From a bacterium (lineage in GTDB: Bacteria > Vulcanimicrobiota > Xenobia > Xenobiales > JADMJV01): a DNA stretch of 64,000 bases. The notes beneath the pieces are model-generated. The model searched no databases. It saw only the letters and a list, made by a program, of their open reading frames with translations, and was not told the origin of the DNA. The DNA lies in the NCBI GenBank assembly GCA_030149525.1, contig JASBRJ010000391.1:1-64000 (forward strand), given 5' to 3'. Every line of letters starts with the position of its first letter. Positions within the stretch are counted from its first letter, which is position 1. The position numbers were made by a program, and so were the translations under genes. Below, piece by piece: positions 26,059 through 33,949 of this stretch.

Positions 26059-28413
26059 TTACTCCCCGTCAGGCACGTCCGCGGGTGGCGGAGGAGGGGG
26101 TTCGATAGGAATGACCACGGGTTGAGCCGGGGGCGGGGGAGGCAGTTCCACGGCTTCGGGAGCAGGCGGAGGAATGTCGACCGGCTGGGGTTGAACAGGA
26201 GGCGCCTCTCGGCCTTGATCGGCCGGAATGCTGCCGCTGCCCTGACCGGGGTCGTCGAGAGGTATCTCGATGGGGAGTTCGATCTCGCTCGGCATGGGAG
26301 CATCTGAACCGGCCTCTGCTGGGTTTTGTTGAGCGGCAGCTTCGGCTGCAGCGTCGGTGGGGCTCTTGTCTTTGGTTTTGTCTTTATCGGTGTCTTTGAC
26401 TGCGGAGCCGGGGATGAACTTGGGTGCGCCGTGGACCGCACAGAACTGTCTGGGAATCCCGTAGCGGGGGAACAGTTCACGGTAGGTGTTAGGGCACTCG
26501 GGGCCAACTCGCTGTTTGGAATCCATACACATCAAGATTCCCACTTTGGAGGGATGGGTGATGGGGAGTTTGCTCTCTTTAGTGTTCCGGTTGGCATAGA
26601 CCATGACGCTGCGCCAGATTCGAGCCGGCAGGTCGCCGCCGAAGCTTCGCCACATCTTTTCGTAATTGTCGTTTCCGCACCAGGCGGCCGTTGTGTAGTC
26701 TCTGGTGTAGCCTACGAACCAGGCGTCTCGGTAGGAGTCGGTGGTACCGGTTTTGCCGGCTGCTTCGTGGTTAGGTATGTAGGCAACGGTGGCGGTTCCA
26801 GCCTGAACCACTCCTCGCATCATCTCCATCATGGAGCTTGCAGTGGACTCGGCGATCACGTCGGTTTTGGAGGGGAACCGATTGTCGACCACAACGTTCC
26901 CGTCTCTGTCGGTGATCAGTTTGATGGGGGTGGCCGGAATTCTGACGCCTCCGTTGGGGATGGTGGAGACGGCGTCTGCCATCTCTAAGACTGTCAGATC
27001 GGTGGAACCCAGGGCAAGAGACGGAACCGGTCGCAGTTTGCCCTTGATTCCCATCTTGCGGGCCGTCTGAATGACGCGATTGACGCCGACGGTTTGGAGA
27101 ATTCTTACCGCTACAACGTTTCTCGACTGCTGCATAGCGTGGGCCATGGACATGGGGCCGTAAAACTTACCGTCGGAGTTCTTCGGTTGCCATCCATTGA
27201 TATCGATGGGCGAGTCGGGGATGGAGGTGCTCGGTGCGTAGCCGCACTCCACGGCAGAGGTGTAGACGAAGGTCTTGAAAGAGGAACCCGGCTGGCGCTC
27301 GGCTTGCCAGGCGCGGTTGAACTGGGCTTTGTCTTTCCAGCCCGTGCCGCCTACCATCGCGCGAATATAGCCGGTACCGTTCTCCACGGTCACACAGGCG
27401 CCCTGAGATACGTTGAGATACTGCCGGTCTTTGTTGACCAACTCTTTCACCGTGTCTTCCGCCTTTTTCTGCAGCTTGAGGTCCACGGTGGTGTAAATGT
27501 TCAACCCCCCTCGGAACAGCATCTCTTCGTCGAACTGTCGATAAAGTTGTTTGATCACGTAGGTGGTGAAGTAGGGAACTTTGAGAACGACGAAATCCTT
27601 CTTCTCTTTGTTCTCGTAGGTCTGCCCCTCAACTTCTTTGAGCGCTTTTTGGTATTCCGCCTCGGTGAGTTTTCCGATGGTCTTCATCCGGCCCAACACG
27701 AGCTTCTGGCGCTTTTTGGCTCGCTCCACGGAAACCAGGGGAGAGTAGTCGCTCGGGGCCTGGGGGAGACCGGCGATGAGAGAGGCTTCGGCCGGAGTGA
27801 GATCCTTCGGCTTCTTGCCAAAATAGAGATCGGAGGCGGCGTAGACTCCGTGAGCACCCGCTCCCAGATAAATTTGATTGAGGTAGAGTTCGAGAATTTC
27901 ATCTTTGGTGAAGTTCTTCTCGATCTCCACGGCGACCAGGACTTCTTTCAACTTACGGTCGAGAGTTTGCTTAGGGCTTAGGAAGAGGGCCCGGGCCAGC
28001 TGCATAGTGATGGTACTGGCACCTTGTTTCCCGCCGCTCCCGGTGGCCTTAGAGATGACGGCACGAACAACGCCTGTGGGGTCGACGCCTCGGTGAGTGT
28101 AAAAGCGGCTGTCCTCGATGGCCAGAATGGCGTCTTTTAGGTGGGGGGAAATCTGGTCCAGTTTGGTCCATGTGCGGTTTTCTCGATACAGTGTCCCGAT
28201 GAGAGAACCGTCGGAGGCGAAGATCCTCGTGGTGAGCGATGGTTCGTAGTAGGTCAGGGTGGAGACATCGGGGAGTTCTGAGCGGTAGTGATCCAGGACC
28301 GTCCTTACCGTTGAGACCCCGGTCAGGCCGATTCCGAGCACCATGAGGAACATGGTGACCACTGAACTCAGGCAGCTGCGCCTGGTTTTTATGGCTTTGA
28401 GACTTCTTTTCAC
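26059..28413 (-). CDS. mrcA: Penicillin-binding protein 1A (class A, bifunctional)
   Basis: 784 residues, GTG start with AGGGG upstream. One N-terminal membrane segment (about 17-38), a GT51 transglycosylase domain with AIEDSRFYTHRGVDP near residue 100, and a transpeptidase domain with catalytic Ser in PGSSFKTF near 375, SRN near 430 and KTGTT near 553. A Pro/Glu-rich tail of roughly 120 residues follows. It polymerises and cross-links peptidoglycan at the outer face of the inner membrane. Single gene, divergent from the DUF1015 gene. Confidence 0.95.
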   Translation of the reverse strand: MKRSLKAIKTRRSCLSSVVTMFLMVLGIGLTGVSTVRTVLDHYRSELPDVSTLTYYEPSLTTRIFASDGSLIGTLYRENRTWTKLDQISPHLKDAILAIEDSRFYTHRGVDPTGVVRAVISKATGSGGKQGASTITMQLARALFLSPKQTLDRKLKEVLVAVEIEKNFTKDEILELYLNQIYLGAGAHGVYAASDLYFGKKPKDLTPAEASLIAGLPQAPSDYSPLVSVERAKKRQKLVLGRMKTIGKLTEAEYQKALKEVEGQTYENKEKKDFVVLKVPYFTTYVIKQLYRQFDEEMLFRGGLNIYTTVDLKLQKKAEDTVKELVNKDRQYLNVSQGACVTVENGTGYIRAMVGGTGWKDKAQFNRAWQAERQPGSSFKTFVYTSAVECGYAPSTSIPDSPIDINGWQPKNSDGKFYGPMSMAHAMQQSRNVVAVRILQTVGVNRVIQTARKMGIKGKLRPVPSLALGSTDLTVLEMADAVSTIPNGGVRIPATPIKLITDRDGNVVVDNRFPSKTDVIAESTASSMMEMMRGVVQAGTATVAYIPNHEAAGKTGTTDSYRDAWFVGYTRDYTTAAWCGNDNYEKMWRSFGGDLPARIWRSVMVYANRNTKESKLPITHPSKVGILMCMDSKQRVGPECPNTYRELFPRYGIPRQFCAVHGAPKFIPGSAVKDTDKDKTKDKSPTDAAAEAAAQQNPAEAGSDAPMPSEIELPIEIPLDDPGQGSGSIPADQGREAPPVQPQPVDIPPPAPEAVELPPPPPAQPVVIPIEPPPPPPADVPDGE

Positions 28414-28658
28414 TATGCTAAACCCCTAGCAGACCTCACGCGTTTGGCCTATCTTAAGACTTTTGCGCGTAAAGTCAACGTTCATTGAGAGTTTTTCCCC
28501 CTTTGACCGGATCAAAACTTCTCACCACAGATCCATATTTCTGAGGATATTTCAAGCTTTCTTGAATTTTGTCTTTGATTTTCGTGAAACCTGCCGTTCG
28601 AAAAGGAAATCTTGGGCAAGGTACAGGACCCGCCGCGTGAGGAGAAAAAAGCAGGCCC

Positions 28659-29891
28659 ATGAGTTCTACAATAGTCAAAGCTTTTGCCGCCCTCCGACCT
28701 AAACCGGAAGTTGCTTCTCAGGTTGCTTCCGTGCCTTACGATGTGGTGAATCGTGAGGAGTCGAAGGCGTTGGTAGAGGGAAAACCTCTGAGTTTCCTGA
28801 GAGTGGGTCGTTCGGAAATCACTTTGGACGACTCGGTGGATCCGTACTCGCAAGAGGTCTACGAAAAGGCCAAGAGCAATCTGGAGGCGTTGATTGCCGA
28901 CGGTCACCTGGTAACGGAGGCGGAGCCCGCTCTCTACCTCTATAAGCTAACCTGGAAAGGTCGTTCTCAGTACGGAGTGGTGGGAGCCTACAGTGTGGAG
29001 GCTTACCGAAGCGGTCGTATCAAGAAGCACGAAAAGACCCGGAAAGCGAAAGAAGACGACCGCACCAATCACATCCTAACAACCCGGGCTCAAACCGGAC
29101 CGGTTTTTCTGGTGCACAGACCCACCGATGAGGTGAGCCGGTTGCGAGAGAAGCTTTTGCAGTCCGGTCAGGAGCCCCTGTTTGATTTTGAGGCTGAAGA
29201 CAGTGTGACCCATACCATTTGGAAGATCGCTCAGGTTGAGGACTGGGAAAAAGCTCTGGAGGCCGCAGGGGACTTCTATATCGCCGACGGCCATCATAGA
29301 GCCGCTTCGGCCGAGCGCACGGCCACCAGGTTGGACGCTAAGGAGGGAGACGAGGCCTCTCGATTTTTGGCTGTGGCGTTTCCCACCGATCAGGTGGCTA
29401 TCTTGCCTTATCACAGGGTGCTCTCGGAGTTTAACGGCCATACACCGGAAGCGATCCTCGACGAGGCGAAGAAACGGTTCGGCGCCACTGTTCTCGAGTT
29501 TTCCGGCACGGTTCCCTCCGAGCCCGCCCGTGGAACGGTGCTTATGTATCTGGGCGGAACCTGGTACAGTCTGAAGCTTCCCGACCAGGCCGGAACCGAC
29601 GGTGTTGCGGATGCTCTCGATTCGGCCGTTTTGCAAAGAGAGTTCCTTCAGCCCGTCTTCGGTATTGAAGATGTGCGAAGTGATGATCGTATCGACTTTG
29701 TTGGGGGAATTCGTGGAGTTGGTGAGTTGGTGGAGCGGGTGGACAGCGGTCGCGATGTGGTGGCTTTTGCCCTGGCCGCCACGGAACTGAGCGATCTCCT
29801 GGCCGTCTCGGATGCCGACGAGATCATGCCTCCCAAATCCACCTGGTTCGAGCCGAAGCTTCGCGACGGCCTCTTGATTCACAAAGTCTAG
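28659..29891 (+). CDS. DUF1015 family protein
   Basis: 410 residues. Conserved family features: an N-terminal VKAFAALRPKPE segment followed by VASVPYDVV, then KHEKTRKAKEDDRTNH and YIADGHHRAASA. The family is widespread but of uncertain biochemical function, sometimes near serine metabolism genes. Its stop overlaps the stop of the convergent DUF420 gene by 4 bases. The intergenic space before it (28414-28658) is AT-rich and probably holds both divergent promoters. Confidence 0.95.
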   Translation: MSSTIVKAFAALRPKPEVASQVASVPYDVVNREESKALVEGKPLSFLRVGRSEITLDDSVDPYSQEVYEKAKSNLEALIADGHLVTEAEPALYLYKLTWKGRSQYGVVGAYSVEAYRSGRIKKHEKTRKAKEDDRTNHILTTRAQTGPVFLVHRPTDEVSRLREKLLQSGQEPLFDFEAEDSVTHTIWKIAQVEDWEKALEAAGDFYIADGHHRAASAERTATRLDAKEGDEASRFLAVAFPTDQVAILPYHRVLSEFNGHTPEAILDEAKKRFGATVLEFSGTVPSEPARGTVLMYLGGTWYSLKLPDQAGTDGVADALDSAVLQREFLQPVFGIEDVRSDDRIDFVGGIRGVGELVERVDSGRDVVAFALAATELSDLLAVSDADEIMPPKSTWFEPKLRDGLLIHKV

Positions 29892-30457
29892 ACGGCGGAG
29901 GCTGGGGCAGACCCGAATATTCTCAACATAAAGAAGACCACCACTCCGGTGACGGAGACGTAGGCCCAGATGGGGAAAGTCCATCGGGCCCATTTTTTAT
30001 GGATGACAAATCGTTTGGTGAGAGAGAGCCCCACTGTGATAAGGATCAGAGGAAGGCATATAACAGATAAGAGAATGTGGCTTATCAATATGAAGAGATA
30101 GACGATTCGAACCAGCCCCTCGCCTAGAAACCGACTGTCGCCATGAAACGTGTGATAGATGATGTAGCTAACGAGAAAGAGCGCAGAAAAAACCAGGGCC
30201 GCCAGCATGAAATTGCGGTGGACCTTCCAGTTCTTTTTCTTAATGAAGGCAAAACCGGCAAACAGGCATAGCGCCGAGCAGGCGTTGAGAAAGGCGTTGA
30301 CTCCGGCCAGGTAGCTCACATCATAGGCGGTACTTCCCTCGTTACCGTAGATCAGCCAGAAAAGAACGCCGATGGCCACCGCCGAGAGGGCGAGGCTGGT
30401 GGGAATGATGTATTTCGGAATGTCGACCTTCTCGTAGGTGACGGCATCAGTACTCAT
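29888..30457 (-). CDS. DUF420 membrane protein (CtaM-like)
   Basis: 189 residues with five or more hydrophobic segments, and the DUF420 pattern KVHRNFMLAALVFSALFL ... YHTFHGD and HILLSVICLPL. Conserved histidines in membrane segments recall the CtaM proteins linked to cytochrome oxidase assembly. Nearby genes give no oxidase context. It is convergent with the DUF1015 gene. Confidence 0.9.
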   Translation of the reverse strand: MSTDAVTYEKVDIPKYIIPTSLALSAVAIGVLFWLIYGNEGSTAYDVSYLAGVNAFLNACSALCLFAGFAFIKKKNWKVHRNFMLAALVFSALFLVSYIIYHTFHGDSRFLGEGLVRIVYLFILISHILLSVICLPLILITVGLSLTKRFVIHKKWARWTFPIWAYVSVTGVVVFFMLRIFGSAPASAV

Positions 30458-30507
30458 GCCGTGTTCATTCCCAAGGTGAGAGTGGTTTATTCATGTCCTG
30501 AGGCCAT

Positions 30508-30533
30508 AAAAAAAAGACCGGGTGACCGGTCTT
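30508..30533 (-). terminator. Intrinsic terminator for the PilP-like gene
   Basis: AAGACCGG (30514-30521) pairs with CCGGTCTT (30526-30533) around GTGA. The adjoining A-run on the plus strand (30508-30515) gives a U-tract on the minus strand, directly downstream of the gene ending at 30559. Confidence 0.8.
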
Positions 30534-30558
30534 CTTCGTTTGCGGTTGCGCGAACGGC

Positions 30559-31116
30559 CTACTGACCGAATTCGGGCTCCAGGGGAACATCGAAGAACTT
30601 GTCTCCGCCGTAGCTGAAGACAACCTTCTTGTTACTGATGGAGGCGACTTTATAGTCACCCAACTTCTGGCCGGTGGAGATCATGCGAGTGCCCACATCG
30701 GTAGAGATGATGGCCTGGTTTCCAGAGCCGGACATCACGATGCCGGTCACCTTCACCTCGGGCGCGGGGATCTCTTCGACCTCCTGATTCTCGATAACTT
30801 TCGCGCTGCTGGCAACAGCTTTGCCGCTGTCACCAGAAGACGCCGCCGCAGCGGGCTTAACTCGGGGACGGCTTGGAGCCGAGCCGCCGATAACTGTTCC
30901 TGTGGTCAGTTGATTCACGAACGGGTCGCGATCAACAATCTGCGGTTTGACCGGTTTGGCGGCCGGCTTCTCCGGAGCTGCTTCGGAGGTTGCAGTAGGG
31001 GCGGCTTCTGTAATGTTGACTTCCCCTTCGGCACCGTCTTGGGCCGCTGCCCCCACAGCGAGAAGACCTGCGGTCATAATCGTGGCGACTCCTCGGCGCC
31101 AATAATCTGCTTTCAT
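30559..31116 (-). CDS. Secreted PilP-like protein
   Basis: 185 residues with a signal peptide (hydrophobic stretch 10-24, cleavage near AAAQD) and a long Ala/Pro-rich linker. The C-terminal 70 residues (VKVTGIVMSGSGNQAII, GTRMISTGQKLGDYKV, KVVFSYG) follow the small beta-barrel pattern of PilP/GspC homology regions, which link inner-membrane pilus or secretion parts to the secretin. No other pilus or secretion gene is next to it. AAGGAGG-like sequence precedes the ATG. Confidence 0.75.
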   Translation of the reverse strand: MKADYWRRGVATIMTAGLLAVGAAAQDGAEGEVNITEAAPTATSEAAPEKPAAKPVKPQIVDRDPFVNQLTTGTVIGGSAPSRPRVKPAAAASSGDSGKAVASSAKVIENQEVEEIPAPEVKVTGIVMSGSGNQAIISTDVGTRMISTGQKLGDYKVASISNKKVVFSYGGDKFFDVPLEPEFGQ

Positions 31117-31268
31117 AATGCCTCCTGTGTCATGAGTACGAAATTCCAGCCACTCGGTGGTCTTCCTCCATGGAAGAGCCGTGGCCGAAAGTCTTTTTTG
31201 TATTAGACACTTGAGGAGCTACATTTGTTCCCTGGTGCCCGCTTCCTTTTGTCGGTGACGGAAACTTT

Positions 31269-32450
31269 TTATTCCGATATGGAGAAAAAACTCGCCGGAA
31301 GGACGGAGGGATCCACCCTGAGCTCCGAGTCGATGGTGGAGATGATTCTGATGTTGGAGAGATCGGAGAGTTCGGACCAGGCGACGATGGGTAGATCCGG
31401 AAAAAGGCCTGACAGAGCTTCAGCCATCTGTTCTCGCTGGGAATGGCTCACGGCCAGGATGGGGGTTCCTGAGTTTTGCGAGGCCACGGCTTCGTGAAGA
31501 GCTTGAGTCAGGCGCCTCAGCATTCGGTGGTGTTGGTGAGATTCCACATCTTCGGGGCCCTTCCACTCCAAGACGTTCAACTCATCGTGTTCGGTCAACC
31601 ACCGGGGAACGTTGAGGGAGACCACTACTTTACGCAGAAACGGCTCCATGTTTTCCAGTGAACCTGAGTCGGCTTCGGCGAGAGCCAGAAGTATTTGCTC
31701 GCAGAACTGTTCCGGAGAAGGGAGATAAAGCCCCTCTCCCACAAGTTTCTTGACCAGAGTGAGAAGGACCGGCCCGTGTTCGGACAGCAGCCGGCAAGTG
31801 GTGGCGCCACCACTGGGGAGCGCGCCGGAAAGCCAGTGGTTGACCTCCCAGGTGCCTAGAGCGTAGGCAAATCGACTCTCGGTAAAGTTGATGGCGTGAC
31901 TCATGATGACATCGGCCGCCTCGAACAGCAGGGAGCCTTGAGAAGAGGCTCGTTCCGATTGGGAGTAGGTGACCCACTTGGCCGGAAGGCCGAAGACCGG
32001 ATCGGTGCACTCTAAACCGAGCAGGGTGGAGAGCGCGTGTTCTTCTCCTACGGCCAAGATCTTATTGGGGTGAATTACCACCGGGTTGGTTCGGTGGGGG
32101 CCCAATTGAAACCAGTAAGTCCAGTTGTCGTTCTTGGAGTCGGTTACGCTTGAGATCTGAAAACGGGGTAGCGGCCACCCTCGCTCCCGACAAGCGTTTC
32201 GAAATCCGTTGCTAAGCTTCTGTTTCACCAGGTCGGCAAGCTTCAATTGAGTGGCCCGATCAATGTCCGGCGTGGGGGCGGCCAGGTAGATCGACAAGCC
32301 GCCGTCCGAAGGCTGTTCTTCAGACCACTGCACGACCATCCAGGATTTTTCTTGATTGTCTTTGGTCAGCTCTTTGAGTTCATCCCAAAGAGTCTGATCG
32401 GACCAGTCGCCGCTTTGCAAGCGGTAACTAAAACGAAGTTGTTCAGACAT
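31269..32450 (-). CDS. Free-standing homologue of the FlhA/SctV cytosolic domain
   Basis: 393 residues with no membrane segment. It aligns by eye with the C-terminal cytosolic domain of FlhA/SctV: HPNKILAVGE, DPVFGLPAKWV (150-160), an AADVIMSHAINFTESRF helix in place of the usual 'VIATHLSEVIRRHA', LGTWEVNHWL in place of 'LLGRQEVQxLL', and at the end PILAVSHSQREQMAEAL then FPDLPIVAWSELSD matching 'PVLLVSPxLR ... LPDLPVLSYNEI'. In flagella and type III systems this domain forms a nonameric ring below the export gate. Here the transmembrane half is missing and no export gene is nearby. It follows the anchored protein at 32461-33495 by 10 bases, so they are one operon. Homology firm; function inferred. 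Confidence 0.85.
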   Translation of the reverse strand: MSEQLRFSYRLQSGDWSDQTLWDELKELTKDNQEKSWMVVQWSEEQPSDGGLSIYLAAPTPDIDRATQLKLADLVKQKLSNGFRNACRERGWPLPRFQISSVTDSKNDNWTYWFQLGPHRTNPVVIHPNKILAVGEEHALSTLLGLECTDPVFGLPAKWVTYSQSERASSQGSLLFEAADVIMSHAINFTESRFAYALGTWEVNHWLSGALPSGGATTCRLLSEHGPVLLTLVKKLVGEGLYLPSPEQFCEQILLALAEADSGSLENMEPFLRKVVVSLNVPRWLTEHDELNVLEWKGPEDVESHQHHRMLRRLTQALHEAVASQNSGTPILAVSHSQREQMAEALSGLFPDLPIVAWSELSDLSNIRIISTIDSELRVDPSVLPASFFSISE

Positions 32451-32460
32451 ACCTTATAGC

Positions 32461-33495
32461 CTACTGACCGGGATCTTGAACGAAGAAGGCCTGGCTGCCC
32501 ACATGGGTTTGATCGAAGTAGACATCCACTTTGTAGCTTCCGGCGTGGAAGCCGCCTCGAGGCGCCTGGAAGGTGAAGACCGCATCTTTGTCCGGTCCAG
32601 GCGCCGTCGTGGTACTGACGGCCACCAGTTCTCCGGCGGTGAGGTTGTCCACTTCCACAGCCGACCACACGCTTCTGATGGGTGTTCCTACGGGAACCTC
32701 TTGGGCATCCACATAAAGGAAAATTTCCTTATGATTTTTGGTGAAACTTGCTTGAGGTTCCTTGGCTTCGGGGTCGGAAAGAAGATCCATGTAACGAGGT
32801 TTGGCGAGGTTGGTTGCCGCACTCTCCTCTACGATCTCGAAACGGTCGATTCCCAATACCTGATCGGAATCTTTGACTTTGATGACCAGTTGGTACGGGC
32901 CGTTGGTCCATCCACCCTCCGGTGGGAGAAGTCGGAAGGTCTGCCTTCGCGCAGGGCCCGAACTTGTCACCGGTTCCGAGAACGAGGCGCTCTCATTCAT
33001 GACGCTACGATAGCTGGCCACCAGTTCGACCTGTTCTTTCAGGCCTTCGGGGGTGGCCGTCACGTAGATGTTGGAAGCGCTCGGAGGGAATTTCGTCTTG
33101 GATGCTCCTCCGGAAGCTTCCGAGAAGACGACGGCCTTGATGGAGCCTGAGACGGGAGGGGCCGGACGCTTCTTGGCAGAGAAAGGGTCGGACTTGGTGG
33201 GTGTCTCAGCGGCTTGGGTCTTTGCCTCCGGAGACTTGGTACTCGATGGGGGAGGACCGAATTTGGGGGCTTTCCCGTTGGACACTTTGGAGCCCGTAGA
33301 AGCGCTCGTTTCCGAGGTTGCCAGGTCGTTACCGGGGAGTTGCTCTGAAGGCGGTGTGGAGCCGGCGTCCGGAGTGGCCGCAATAGGCTCGGCTATGGCC
33401 GGAGTCGGAGTGGCCGACGGAACGGGCCTCATCTGGCTCAGCCCGTAAGCTAAGACCGCCAACAAGAGTAGAAGAAATGTAACCCACTTAGTCAT
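32461..33495 (-). CDS. Membrane-anchored/secreted protein with Ig-like beta domains
   Basis: 344 residues. An N-terminal hydrophobic segment (about 5-18) acts as anchor or signal, followed by a disordered Pro/Thr/Ser-rich region to about residue 110. Two beta-rich repeats of roughly 100 residues follow; each has a 'GPYQLVIKVKDSDQ' or 'GSYKVDVYFDQTHVG' strand near its end, typical of Ig-like domains in surface proteins. It forms an operon with the FlhA-like gene. Possible extracytoplasmic partner; unproven. Confidence 0.7.
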   Translation of the reverse strand: MTKWVTFLLLLLAVLAYGLSQMRPVPSATPTPAIAEPIAATPDAGSTPPSEQLPGNDLATSETSASTGSKVSNGKAPKFGPPPSSTKSPEAKTQAAETPTKSDPFSAKKRPAPPVSGSIKAVVFSEASGGASKTKFPPSASNIYVTATPEGLKEQVELVASYRSVMNESASFSEPVTSSGPARRQTFRLLPPEGGWTNGPYQLVIKVKDSDQVLGIDRFEIVEESAATNLAKPRYMDLLSDPEAKEPQASFTKNHKEIFLYVDAQEVPVGTPIRSVWSAVEVDNLTAGELVAVSTTTAPGPDKDAVFTFQAPRGGFHAGSYKVDVYFDQTHVGSQAFFVQDPGQ

Positions 33496-33586
33496 TGCTT
33501 AATGTTGTTCGTTTGATTTTCTGAGGTCCCCTGCCCACCCGGCCAAGTACGGAGGGGAGGTAAGGCTCCTTTGAGAAAGCCACGGC

Positions 33587-33901
33587 ATGAATTTTGACCC
33601 CAGAGATCTTATTGATGCCAACCTTGCCTTGCTGCAGGAAGCCTCCCGGCTCGATCAGCCTCAACCTGCCGTTCTCATGACGGTGGCCACCTGGGGCCGC
33701 GGGGCCGACCCCAGTCTGTTGAAGGCCCTTCAGCCCTACCGTCACGGATTAGGTTTCAACGGGTCCATCGTTGCCCGAGTCCCGCTGGATTTCGCTCGCC
33801 AGTGGCTCCCTTCCGAAGCTCAAAGGGAGTTGGAAGAGAGAGCTTATGACAAGCCGGTTTACAGTGCCGTCTTCAAGGATTGGGCGGTTGATCGCCTATA
33901 A
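33587..33901 (+). CDS. Small conserved-looking hypothetical protein
   Basis: 104 residues, soluble, no motif recognised. Acceptable as a gene because of its composition, the adjoining terminator and the lack of a competing frame. Single transcription unit between the anchored protein gene (divergent) and the POT transporter gene (convergent). Confidence 0.6.
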   Translation: MNFDPRDLIDANLALLQEASRLDQPQPAVLMTVATWGRGADPSLLKALQPYRHGLGFNGSIVARVPLDFARQWLPSEAQRELEERAYDKPVYSAVFKDWAVDRL

Positions 33902-33904
33902 ATG

Positions 33905-33936
33905 AAAAAAGCTCGGTCGTCGACCGAGCTTTTTTT
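33905..33936. terminator. Bidirectional intrinsic terminator
   Basis: AAAAAAGCTCGG and CCGAGCTTTTTT flank a seven-base loop. It separates the convergent small gene and the POT transporter gene. Confidence 0.9.
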
Positions 33937-33949
33937 GAGACAGGACCGG

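Noticed and set aside
27094-27981. 295-codon open frame on the plus strand
   Set aside because: Antisense to PBP1A, whose motifs cover this region.
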